DNA of 6,569 bases from Alphaproteobacteria bacterium (GCA_016869695.1 VGDN01000061.1:1-6569); one strand, 5' to 3'. Positions 1-6,176 are shown, numbered from the stretch's first letter. Numbers and translations are program-made. Notes: generated from the sequence alone by a model not told the origin.

Positions 1-282
1 CAAAACAAAAAGCGCTGTGGTCACAAGCTCTACAAACAAATGGATGCGAGGTATTTTGTGCTGACATTTGCTACAGCGACCAAGCGTGACCAACCAGTTG
101 ATTAGCGGGATGAGGTCACGGGTGCGAATGGTTGCGCCGCAAGATGGGCAACTTGACTTCTGCCCAAAATATCTGCCGAAACACGACTCATCACGCGGTA
201 AGCGGTAAGCAAAAAGTGTTGCGTAAGAACCAAAAATCGCGCCGAAAGTGGCAGCTAAAATTATTCCAAAAAGTTCCGTCAT
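1..282 (-). CDS. pilD: Prepilin peptidase (type IV leader peptidase, family A24), N-terminal part; cut by left edge
   Basis: Inner-membrane aspartic protease that cleaves, and usually N-methylates, type IV prepilins and pseudopilins. The reading frame starts at ATG 282-280 and runs open off the left edge, giving 94 residues. Seen: a hydrophobic first helix (about residues 4-25) with the family's GS..T....RLPR signature (18-30), then two CxxC pairs (C45/C48 and C70/C73) framing a DLIPLINW segment and followed by KIPRI...VEL. This is the PF06750-type cytoplasmic domain that binds zinc in many members. The catalytic aspartates lie further C-terminal, outside the window, so activity cannot be judged. 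The start overlaps the cytochrome c stop as ATGA (282-279), so translational coupling is likely; no Shine-Dalgarno is visible. The symbol is by family resemblance; it could equally be a gspO- or comC-like peptidase. Confidence 0.88.
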   Translation of the reverse strand, partial: MTELFGIILAATFGAIFGSYATLFAYRLPRDESCFGRYFGQKSSCPSCGATIRTRDLIPLINWLVTLGRCSKCQHKIPRIHLFVELVTTALFVL

Positions 283-778
283 TTTTGTTTTTCTAAAAAC
301 AGAATCACATCCGCTCTGTCTTGCGGCTTCTTCAAACCAGGAAAGGCCATTTTGGTTCCTGGCACGAAATCTTTGGGCTTAGTGATGAACTGATTAATCG
401 ACTCTTGATCCCAAGCACCGCCCTTCGCTTTCATCGCATCGGAGTAAGTAAAAGAAGTGGTGGCACGTGCCCTGCCCACAATGCCAAAAAGATTTGGACC
501 GATCTTGGCCGCTTCACCCTTGCCCGCAGTGTGACAAGTTGCGCATTTCTTAAAAATTTTTGCGCCACGATCAATGTCGGCAAGCTTCATTAGCGAAGCT
601 AGATCAACCACCTTCTCCTCTCTTTTTATCGGCTTGCCATCGGCGGAAATTTCAATTTCAAAGCCACGTTTGAGCATTTTTTTGGGTGGTAAAGCAGGTT
701 GGCAGCAAGAACGGCAAAGAGTGTTGCGCCTAAAGCCAAACCGATTCCCGATAAAATAATTTTTACGTCCCGATTCAT
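279..778 (-). CDS. Membrane-anchored c-type cytochrome (CycM/c552-like), apparent -1 frameshift at an A7 run
   Basis: Class I cytochrome c that would carry electrons on the periplasmic face of the inner membrane, probably between the bc1 complex and cytochrome oxidase. The best start is ATG 778-776, two bases after the prs stop. That frame encodes a signal-anchor (hydrophobic about residues 7-29, ending in LLYHPKK), but it leaves the cytochrome frame at the A7 run 683-677 and stops at 628-626 after 50 residues. A -1 shift there joins residue 34 to the heme domain and gives a 166-residue protein. In that numbering the heme motif CATCH is 79-83, GPNLFGIVGR follows, and the likely axial methionine is M144 in PGTKMAF. 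The heme-domain frame alone could only start at a TTG at 788, inside prs, and would lose the membrane anchor. The shift may be a sequencing error, a real mutation or recoding. The heme domain itself looks intact. Confidence 0.87.
677..683 (-). other. A7 slippery-type heptamer at the cytochrome c frame change
   Basis: On the coding strand the anchor frame reads CCA AAA AAA TGC, so the heptamer is phased as A_AAA_AAA, which matches the X_XXY_YYZ form of -1 slippery sites. A one-base backward slip gives ATG CTC AAA and enters the heme-domain frame. One extra A in the run (eight) would do the same without recoding. I see no upstream Shine-Dalgarno stimulator and no strong downstream hairpin, so programmed ribosomal frameshifting is less likely than an indel or polymerase slippage. 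Confidence 0.7.
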
Positions 779-780
779 TT

Positions 781-1713
781 CTAATCAAACAAGGTTGAAA
801 CCGACTTCTCCTGCGAAATGTTGCGGATGGCCTCGCCTAGCAGGTCGGCGATGTTTATAATTTTGATGTTTTTGGTGGAGAGTGTTGCGGCAGAAGGCTC
901 AATAGAGTTAGTAATCACCAAGTTTTTCAGCTTCGAATTAGCAATTCTTTCCGACGCCTTTCCGGATAAAATACCGTGGGTGATGTAAGCAGAAACTGAA
1001 GCAGCGCCCTTGACTAGCAGGGCTTCAGCAGCATTACACAAAGTTCCACCCGAATCGACCATATCATCAACAATGATACAGTTTTTGCTGTCGACCTCAC
1101 CAATAATATTCATTACCTCGCTCACTCCGGCGCGGGGACGACGCTTGTCGACAATCGCCAACTCAGCACCAATCTTGCTAGCGATTGCCCGTGCGCGTAC
1201 AAGTCCACCAACATCTGGCGAGACAACGACTAAATTTTTCAGATCAAAATCTTTCTTGATGTCGCGTACAAAAACCGGCGCGGCGTAAAGATTGTCGAGC
1301 GGGATGTCGAAGAAACCTTGAATCTGCCCAGCATGTAAATCGATTGTCAGCACACGATCCGCACCAGCGGAGGTAATCAGATTCGCCACTAACTTCGCGG
1401 AAATTGGCGTACGCGGCGCAGCTTTGCGGTCTTGTCTGGCATAGCCGAAATATGGAATGACGGCGGTGATTCTTTTGGCGGAAGCACGACGCAATGCATC
1501 AATGGTGATCAGCAATTCCATGATGTTGTCATTGGCCGGAAAGGATGTTGATTGCAGCACAAAAATATCTTCGCCACGTACATTTTCCTTAATCTCAACA
1601 AACACCTCCATGTCGGCAAAGCGTTTGATTTCAGCATCAACCAACTGCAAACCAAGGTGATTTGCAATGTCGCGCGCCAGGGAAGGATTGCTGTTGCAAG
1701 GAAGGAGCTTCAT
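781..1713 (-). CDS. prs: Ribose-phosphate pyrophosphokinase (PRPP synthase, class I)
   Basis: Cytosolic enzyme that transfers pyrophosphate from ATP to ribose 5-phosphate to make PRPP, the precursor of purines, pyrimidines, NAD, histidine and tryptophan. The 310-residue length is typical of bacterial class I enzymes. Seen in order: the N-terminal ribose-5-P/ATP region with RFADME (31-36); FGYARQDRK (89-97), in the ATP-binding segment; the signature [14 protein letters not shown] (125-138); the catalytic loop DKRRP (189-193) with K190; and the PRPP-binding loop [12 protein letters not shown] (213-224). All key motifs are intact. The ATG at 1713 gives the normal N-terminus without extension; no Shine-Dalgarno precedes it. 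It is first in a minus-strand set with the cytochrome c gene 2 bp downstream. The gene is absent from Rickettsia, which imports nucleotides, so its presence points to a less reduced relative. Confidence 0.97.
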   Translation of the reverse strand: MKLLPCNSNPSLARDIANHLGLQLVDAEIKRFADMEVFVEIKENVRGEDIFVLQSTSFPANDNIMELLITIDALRRASAKRITAVIPYFGYARQDRKAAPRTPISAKLVANLITSAGADRVLTIDLHAGQIQGFFDIPLDNLYAAPVFVRDIKKDFDLKNLVVVSPDVGGLVRARAIASKIGAELAIVDKRRPRAGVSEVMNIIGEVDSKNCIIVDDMVDSGGTLCNAAEALLVKGAASVSAYITHGILSGKASERIANSKLKNLVITNSIEPSAATLSTKNIKIINIADLLGEAIRNISQEKSVSTLFD

Positions 1714-1741
1714 TGTTTAATCAAGTTTGGGAAGGCGTGGC

Positions 1742-1769
1742 ACCGTAAAAGCCGTCGCAACTTAATCAA
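1742..1769 (-). promoter_or_regulatory. Candidate sigma70-like promoter of prs
   Basis: On the minus strand there is TTGATT (1769-1764), a 16-bp spacer and TACGGT (1747-1742). This would place the transcript start about 20 nt before the prs ATG. The -35 is a fair match; the -10 keeps only the key T, A and final T. The arrangement resembles the candidate before deaD (TTGACA, 16 bp, TACCGT), which is the main reason to list it. Weak evidence. Confidence 0.25.
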
Positions 1770-1772
1770 TAT

Positions 1773-1919
1773 TTTAGTACCCGGTACTCAGTATCTTTCT
1801 TTTACGTCATTGCGAGCATAGCGAAGCAATCCACTTATCCGCAATTAGGGATGGATTGCTTCGCTACGCTCGCAATGACGGGTGTGAAAAGTACTGGGCA
1901 CTGAACACTGAGCACTGAA
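1773..1919. repeat. Symmetric composite repeat: 29-bp-arm hairpin flanked by outward heptad repeats
   Basis: The core is an inverted repeat: left arm 1805-1833 and right arm 1852-1880, 29 nt each, with one mismatch (A at 1818) and an 18-nt loop. The arm begins CGTCATTGCGAGC and ends GCAATCCA; I recall this as a dispersed repeat in Rickettsiales and other bacterial genomes, not checked here. Both flanks mirror each other. To the right, after 11 nt, come plus-strand heptads TACTGGG, CACTGAA, CACTGAG, CACTGAA (1892-1919). To the left, after 11 nt, come minus-strand heptads TACTGAG, TACCGGG, TACTAAA (1793-1773). The unit fills the divergent prs/hemJ spacer and ends 2 bp before the hemJ ATG. It has no coding capacity and looks like a small non-autonomous palindromic element, or a stem-loop in a transcript. 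Confidence 0.85.
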
Positions 1920-1921
1920 TT

Positions 1922-2356
1922 ATGGAAGGAATTGAGCTTTATGATGTGGTAAAGATTCTGCACATCGTGGCAGTGATTTCCTGGCTTGCCGGGCTCTTAT
2001 ATTTACCGCGAATTTTCGTTTATCACAGCCAAGTTGCGGCCGGATCTGAAACTGATAAAATCTTCCAAGTAATGGAGAGAAAGCTGCTGCACTACATCAT
2101 GAATCCAGCGATGATTTTGGTTTTTATTTTTGGATTTTATCTCACCTCCGAGATTGGTTTTGAGTTCACATGGCTACACATCAAACTCACTCTTGTTGCC
2201 ATCCTCACCTTCTACCACCATCTGCTGTCGCGCTGGCGTAAAGATTTTGCAAAATGCCAAAACAAGCACAGCGAGAAATTTTACCGAATCATCAATGAGT
2301 TACCTATGCTGTTGGTAATTGGGATCGTGAGTTTGGTAATTTTAAAACCGTTTTAA
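1922..2356 (+). CDS. hemJ: Protoporphyrinogen IX oxidase HemJ
   Basis: Integral inner-membrane enzyme that oxidises protoporphyrinogen IX to protoporphyrin IX, the step before iron insertion in heme synthesis. The 144 residues fit the family. Seen: four hydrophobic segments (about 8-28, 60-77, 84-103, 127-142) and the family motifs KILHI..VISWLAGLLYLPR (11-30) with H14, VYH (33-35), MERKLLHYIMNPAM (51-64), WLHIKL (84-89) and FYRIINELP (120-128). The histidine at 14 and the charged residues in MERK and IKL are the strongly conserved positions. No truncation is visible. The ATG at 1922 directly follows the last heptad of the upstream repeat, so the leader is repeat sequence with no Shine-Dalgarno; a GTG at codon 9 is a possible later start but would leave only two residues before KILHI. 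The dipeptidase gene begins immediately after the stop. Confidence 0.94.
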   Translation: MEGIELYDVVKILHIVAVISWLAGLLYLPRIFVYHSQVAAGSETDKIFQVMERKLLHYIMNPAMILVFIFGFYLTSEIGFEFTWLHIKLTLVAILTFYHHLLSRWRKDFAKCQNKHSEKFYRIINELPMLLVIGIVSLVILKPF

Positions 2357-2896
2357 ATGTTGGTCGAAATCTCCCCAAAAAATTTTGACGTAATCCTCGA
2401 TTTACGTTACGCGACTTCAAACAATGTCTGCGGTCATGCACTCTACTCTCGCCCCATTTGCTACTTGCACGAAGCCATGATTCCTGGACTGCAACAAACA
2501 ATAAAGTCAGCGAAAAATTTGGGACTGAAGCTGAAAATTTTTGACGGATTTAGGCCAATTGAGGTGCAGCAATACCTGTATGATAAGTTCCCAGGCGATT
2601 TCATCTCCAATCCACAAACCGGCGCAATCCCGCATTGTCGCGGTGTCGCTATTGATTTAACGCTAACAGACCTAAAGGGAAGGGAGCTTGATATGGGCTC
2701 TGACTTTGACGAATTTTCCGATCTCGCCTTCCACAACTGCAAAAAAATTTCCGTCGAAGCACAAAGAAATCGCCTACTTTTACTTGGCCTAATGACCGGA
2801 GCCGGCTTCGATTTCTACTCCAAAGAATGGTGGCACTACCAGCTCTTCAAACCGCGGGAATATGAAGTGATGAAATTACGAATTCCTAATTCTTAA
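2357..2896 (+). CDS. ddpX: D-alanyl-D-alanine dipeptidase (VanX/DdpX family, peptidase M15D)
   Basis: Zinc dipeptidase that hydrolyses D-Ala-D-Ala. The 179-residue protein has no signal peptide and should be cytosolic. Seen: DLRYATSNNVCGHALY (15-30); DGFRP (63-67), whose R66 matches the transition-state arginine of VanX; the zinc motif H93-(6)-D100 in HCRGVAIDLTLTD; MGSDFDEFSD (113-122); and EWWHY (157-161), with catalytic base E157 and third zinc ligand H160. All metal and catalytic residues are present. The usual SxHS before RG is PHC here, a conservative oddity beside an intact ligand. The ATG starts at the base after the hemJ TAA, so the two genes should be co-transcribed and coupled. With no vanH/vanA genes nearby, a role in recycling or controlling peptidoglycan dipeptides is likelier than vancomycin resistance. 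The symbol is by family and may differ in the true lineage. Confidence 0.92.
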   Translation: MLVEISPKNFDVILDLRYATSNNVCGHALYSRPICYLHEAMIPGLQQTIKSAKNLGLKLKIFDGFRPIEVQQYLYDKFPGDFISNPQTGAIPHCRGVAIDLTLTDLKGRELDMGSDFDEFSDLAFHNCKKISVEAQRNRLLLLGLMTGAGFDFYSKEWWHYQLFKPREYEVMKLRIPNS

Positions 2897-3783
2897 TTCC
2901 CCCTCACTCCCAACACGTGACAAATCGCTGTAGTAAGATCAGCCCGGTTTAGCGTGTAAAAGTGAAAATCATTCACCCCTTCATTGTGCAAAATCCTGCA
3001 CAACTCCGTTGCCACAATTCCCGCTACCAGCTGGCGCGTTTCCTGCCTATCATCCAGCCCATCAAAAATCTGCTCCATCCATTGCGGAATTTTTGCGCCA
3101 CACATTTTGGCAAAATGCTTCGCCTGTTTAACATTGGTAACCGGCAAAATTCCTGGTACGATCGGCACATTGATTCCTGCCTTCCGACATCTCTCAACGA
3201 AGAAAAAATACGTATCAGCATCGAAGAAAAACTGAGTGATTACCCTGCTCGCACCCGCATCCACCTTGCGTTTGAGATGGTCTATATCTTCAGAAAAACT
3301 TTTTGCCTCCGGATGTTTTTCTGGATAACCGGCCACCGAAATCTCAAAATCCGCAATCTTATTAATGCACGCCACCAACTCATTTGCGTGCTGATAACCA
3401 TGAGGATGAAGCTGGTAATTCGGACTCGAAGCCGGCATGTCGCCACGCAACGCCACGATGTGCCGCACGCCAAGATTCCAGTAGTTGCGCAGGATTTCGT
3501 GGATCTCCTCTTTCGATGCCGCAATACAAGTCAGGTGCGACGCCGGCTTTAAATCAGTCTCTTCGATAATCCGTTTGATAGTGTGGTGAGTGCGCTCACG
3601 CGTTGATCCGCCGGCACCATAAGTAACTGAAACAAAACTTGGTTTGAGATTCTTCAATCGCGAAATCGACTCCCACAACTTCACCTCCATCTCATCAGTT
3701 TTTGGCGGAAAGAATTCGAAGGAAACATTAAGCTCGCGCGTGTTTAACACGGTCTCTTCCAGCTTGTTTGCGTAGTTTCTCAT
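2893..3783 (-). CDS. metF: 5,10-methylenetetrahydrofolate reductase
   Basis: Flavoenzyme that reduces 5,10-methylene-THF to 5-methyl-THF, the methyl donor for methionine synthesis. The 296 residues match bacterial MetF. Seen: a TIM-barrel sequence with VSFEFFPPKT (20-29), where E23 is the catalytic glutamate; VSVTYGAGGSTRERT (51-65); HLTCIAAS (83-90); LRGDMP (112-117), where D115 corresponds to the flavin-tuning aspartate of the E. coli enzyme; ITQFFFD in the middle; PGILPV; and C-terminal NDFHFYTLNR. All are intact. The ATG at 3783 leaves about 20 residues before the first strand, close to the E. coli enzyme, so I keep it; no Shine-Dalgarno is seen. It converges on ddpX with a 4-bp stop overlap and diverges from fdxA with 29 bp between starts, so it seems to be a single-gene unit. 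Confidence 0.97.
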   Translation of the reverse strand: MRNYANKLEETVLNTRELNVSFEFFPPKTDEMEVKLWESISRLKNLKPSFVSVTYGAGGSTRERTHHTIKRIIEETDLKPASHLTCIAASKEEIHEILRNYWNLGVRHIVALRGDMPASSPNYQLHPHGYQHANELVACINKIADFEISVAGYPEKHPEAKSFSEDIDHLKRKVDAGASRVITQFFFDADTYFFFVERCRKAGINVPIVPGILPVTNVKQAKHFAKMCGAKIPQWMEQIFDGLDDRQETRQLVAGIVATELCRILHNEGVNDFHFYTLNRADLTTAICHVLGVRGN

Positions 3784-3812
3784 ATGTTACGATTGGCAAA
3801 AACTTTTAACTT

Positions 3813-4154
3813 ATGACTTACGTCGTCACCGACAATTGCGTGCGCTGCAAATACACCGACTGCGTAACCGTCTGTCCCGTCGATTGTTTTTACGAAGGCG
3901 AAAATATGCTAGTGATTGATCCGGACGCTTGCATCGATTGCGGCGTTTGCGTGCCGGAATGCCCGGCGGAAGCGATCTCGCCCGAATCGCCAGAGTTAGC
4001 GCAGTGGGTCGAAATCAACCGCAAATATGCCAAGCAATGGCCAGTAATCACCAAGCGCAAAGACGCGCTACCCGAAGCAAAAGAGTTTGATGGCATGAAG
4101 GACAAGTTCAAAAAATTTTTCGATCCGAGGGGATTTAGAATTAAATCGGGGTGA
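3813..4154 (+). CDS. fdxA: Seven-iron ferredoxin FdxA ([3Fe-4S][4Fe-4S])
   Basis: Small cytosolic electron carrier of the Azotobacter ferredoxin I / alphaproteobacterial FdxA type, 113 residues. The cysteine pattern is complete and, by alignment with Azotobacter FdI (offset +1), C9, C17 and C50 should bind the 3Fe cluster and C21, C40, C43 and C46 the 4Fe cluster; C12 and C25 match the two free cysteines. The C-terminal tail, with [18 protein letters not shown] (64-81) and a lysine-rich end, is typical of the long FdxA form and separates it from short two-cluster ferredoxins. The ATG at 3813 gives the standard N-terminus (MTYVVTDNC). No Shine-Dalgarno is visible and the spacer to the divergent metF start is only 29 bp, so its promoter must reach into metF coding sequence or the leader must be very short. 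Which redox partners it serves cannot be told from the neighbours. Confidence 0.97.
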   Translation: MTYVVTDNCVRCKYTDCVTVCPVDCFYEGENMLVIDPDACIDCGVCVPECPAEAISPESPELAQWVEINRKYAKQWPVITKRKDALPEAKEFDGMKDKFKKFFDPRGFRIKSG

Positions 4155-4180
4155 GACTTCACGTTATTGAGAATATATGT

Positions 4181-4220
4181 GATGGTGATTTGCGTAGCTG
4201 TTTTTGAACCCAAATCCATC
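4181..4220. repeat. Bulged hairpin downstream of fdxA
   Basis: The segments 4181-4192 and 4211-4220 can pair as GATGG and ATTTG with CAAAT and CCATC, with a 2-nt bulge (TG) on the left side and an 18-nt loop. It begins 26 nt after the fdxA stop. There is no following T-run on either strand, so it is not a classic terminator; it may still stabilise the fdxA 3' end. The rest of 4155-4298 shows nothing I recognise. Confidence 0.3.
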
Positions 4221-4298
4221 ATTAGAGTCACCACGCTCTCGCTATCTAGGCCACTCGCTTCAACTCGATTTTTGGTGCAAAGGAAAAGAGGATAGGAA

Positions 4299-4381
4299 GT
4301 AAGTCGCGCTGAACTTGTCGAAGCGTGACAATTGTTATTCTCCAACGCTCGTCACTCTTCGACAAACTCAGAGCAACTTAC
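4299..4381. repeat. Inverted repeat (31-nt arms) between convergent fdxA and deaD
   Basis: Left arm 4299-4329 and right arm 4351-4381 pair at 26 of 31 positions around a 21-nt loop. The arm core (CTGAACTTGTCGAAGCGTGAC and its partner) resembles the dispersed GCTGAGCTTGTCGAAGCATGAC-type repeat I recall from many bacterial genomes; not checked here. It lies between two convergent genes, 145 nt after the fdxA stop and 18 nt after the deaD stop (deaD direction), so it could act as a shared transcription stop or RNA-stabilising hairpin, although neither side has a clear T-run. Five mismatches suggest an older copy than the element at 1773-1919. Confidence 0.75.
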
Positions 4382-4399
4382 GCCTTATGACTCTAGCGC

Positions 4400-6067
4400 C
4401 TACTTCTTCTTTGCCCTAGAAACTAGTGACTTCTTACCACCAGAGCGTTGCTGAAAAATATGCAGAACTTTTTCGGCATCTTCGAAGGGAACGGCAAAGA
4501 AAGAGAAGCTGTCAAAAATCTTCACATCATCGATGCGACGTTGATCCACACCGGTTTCGGACTGGATGAAATCAACCAACTTACGTGGATCCATCGTGTC
4601 ATTTCTGCCCTTGGCGATGAATAGGCGCGCAGTTCCTTTGCGGTCAACATAACTTCTTTTTTCTTGCCCGCCAATCGGACGGTAGCCCGACATTCCACGA
4701 TCGTCGTAATAAAAATCCTTGTTCTTTTTGTAAGAAGAGAGGTCGTGGATTTCGCTGTAATTACTTTCGTTTAACTCATCTTTGAAAGCCATTTTAAGCA
4801 AGGCAGCAAGCGCTTTTTTGGCATCTGGATTTTCTTGCAAAATCTCTTCAGCAATCAGCTCTAAATCGGCAAAATTTTCACCGGAAATAATTTCGGAAAG
4901 CTCGCTCTTAATGCGCTGCTTCTTGCTGTCGATCACCTCCGCCACACCCGGAACTTTTTGCTTAGTGATTTTGGTGTTGGCGATGCGCTGAATCGAAACC
5001 AGTTTACGATATTCTGAAGGCGTGATCAGCGTGATTGCCGTACCGCTCTTGCCGGCACGACCGGTGCGGCCAATGCGGTGAACATAACTTTCTGGATCTT
5101 GCGGCAGGGAAAAATTGATGACGTGAGTTAGGTCTTCGACATCGATGCCGCGTGCCGCCACGTCAGTTGCAACCAATATAGTGATGCGACGATCGCGGAA
5201 TTTTTGTAAAACTTTTTCGCGCTGACCTTGCGACAAATCACCGTGAATCGCCTCCGCTCTGCAACCACGATTGGCAAGCTTGTGCGCGATTTCATCGGCA
5301 TCTACTTTAGTACGACAAAAGACCATTCCGTAAAAACTTTCCTCAACATCAATGATGCGGAAAAGCGCTTCGAACTTGTCAGCCTGCGCCACTTCGAAAT
5401 AAATCTGCTCAATATTGTCGCGACTAATCTGCTCTGAAGCGACCGAGATCACTTCGTAATCCGTCATGTAATTCTTAGCTAGGCGCTCGATGTGATGCGG
5501 CATTGTCGCCGAAAACAAAACGGTACGACGCCCCTTAGGCGCTGCTTTCAAGATTGATTCGATATCGTCAATGAATCCCATATTTAACATCTCATCTGCC
5601 TCATCGAGCACGACATATTTCACCTGCGAGAGGTCGAGGGTGCGACGCTCCAAATGATCCAAAATTCTGCCCGGGGTGCCGACTACAATGTCGACTCCGC
5701 GCTGTAGACGAGATATCTGGCGCTCGATCGGCTGACCGCCATAAACTGCAATGATTCTGGTTTTTTGCTCTTCTGCAAAGGAGCTAAGCTCTTCTGTCAC
5801 CTGGATCGCCAACTCACGTGTCGGCGCCAAAATAATCGCCTGAACCTTCTTTGATTCCGGCATAATATTCTCTATGAGCGGAATGCCAAAGGCTGCGGTT
5901 TTGCCCGTACCGGTCTGCGCTTTGCCGATTAAATCTTTTTTGTTTTGTAGCAGGAACGGAATCGTCTTGGCCTGAATGGGAGTGGGCTCCTCAAAACCTT
6001 TCTTGTGAAGAGAATTTAGCATCATTTCAGAAAGACCCAGCTCTCTAAATCTAGTTAAGTTTGTCAT
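4400..6067 (-). CDS. deaD: DEAD-box ATP-dependent RNA helicase (DeaD/CsdA type)
   Basis: ATP-dependent RNA unwinding protein, acting in ribosome assembly and mRNA turnover, often at low temperature. It has 555 residues, somewhat shorter than E. coli CsdA (629). Seen in order: Q motif region with F7 and PTPIQ (28-32); motif I AQTGTGKT (50-57); Ia APTREL (80-85); GG (109-110); Ib TPGR (130-133); II DEAD (154-157); III SAT (185-187); IV MVFCRTK (247-253); V ATDVAARGID (299-308); VI HRIGRTGR (329-336). After a charged linker comes a C-terminal DbpA-type RNA-binding domain (about 477-545, starting ARLFIAKGRND) and a basic tail. The C-terminal domain supports DeaD/CsdA over RhlE or SrmB. All catalytic motifs are intact. 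The ATG at 6067 gives the normal N-terminus; no Shine-Dalgarno precedes it. It is a single-gene unit with its own likely promoter. Confidence 0.96.
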   Translation of the reverse strand: MTNLTRFRELGLSEMMLNSLHKKGFEEPTPIQAKTIPFLLQNKKDLIGKAQTGTGKTAAFGIPLIENIMPESKKVQAIILAPTRELAIQVTEELSSFAEEQKTRIIAVYGGQPIERQISRLQRGVDIVVGTPGRILDHLERRTLDLSQVKYVVLDEADEMLNMGFIDDIESILKAAPKGRRTVLFSATMPHHIERLAKNYMTDYEVISVASEQISRDNIEQIYFEVAQADKFEALFRIIDVEESFYGMVFCRTKVDADEIAHKLANRGCRAEAIHGDLSQGQREKVLQKFRDRRITILVATDVAARGIDVEDLTHVINFSLPQDPESYVHRIGRTGRAGKSGTAITLITPSEYRKLVSIQRIANTKITKQKVPGVAEVIDSKKQRIKSELSEIISGENFADLELIAEEILQENPDAKKALAALLKMAFKDELNESNYSEIHDLSSYKKNKDFYYDDRGMSGYRPIGGQEKRSYVDRKGTARLFIAKGRNDTMDPRKLVDFIQSETGVDQRRIDDVKIFDSFSFFAVPFEDAEKVLHIFQQRSGGKKSLVSRAKKK

Positions 6068-6110
6068 TTTTTTGATTGGAAGTTGGTCGCGGAATCAGAA
6101 TTGGAGCGGT

Positions 6111-6138
6111 ACGGTAACAAATGTCTTTTGTGTGTCAA
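6111..6138 (-). promoter_or_regulatory. Candidate sigma70 promoter of deaD
   Basis: On the minus strand a perfect -35 TTGACA (6138-6133) is followed after 16 bp by TACCGT (6116-6111), which keeps the T, A and final T of the -10 consensus. This would start transcription near 6104 and give a leader of about 37 nt, shorter than the long cold-shock leader of E. coli csdA. The -35 is convincing; the -10 is weak. Confidence 0.4.
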
Positions 6139-6176
6139 TTGGCTGCATCAAACATCAAAACTCTAGACAAATTCCA

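Noticed and set aside
779..788. TTG at 788 as start of the cytochrome c gene
   Set aside because: It gives an arginine- and cysteine-rich N-terminus with no membrane anchor and overlaps prs. The ATG at 778 in the other frame encodes the expected anchor, so a frameshift explains the gene better.
1773..1919. CRISPR-like array from the heptad repeats
   Set aside because: The repeats are 7 nt, contiguous, have no spacers and are mirrored around a hairpin.
2357..2896. Vancomycin resistance determinant (VanX)
   Set aside because: No vanH, vanA or two-component genes are nearby, the pairing is with hemJ, and Gram-negative bacteria commonly carry lone DdpX-type enzymes.
2962..3552. Plus-strand open frame of 196 codons inside metF
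   Set aside because: Antisense shadow of an intact metF; cysteine-, arginine- and histidine-rich with no domain and no start signal.
4181..4260. Possible tRNA or small RNA gene, suggested by GGGTTCAAA on the minus strand
   Set aside because: The flanking bases do not form a T-arm stem, and no acceptor, anticodon or D-arm can be drawn.
3890..4345. Minus-strand open frame of 151 codons overlapping fdxA and the intergenic repeat
   Set aside because: It is antisense to a clear fdxA, its N-terminal part is translated repeat sequence, and the rest has no recognisable domain.
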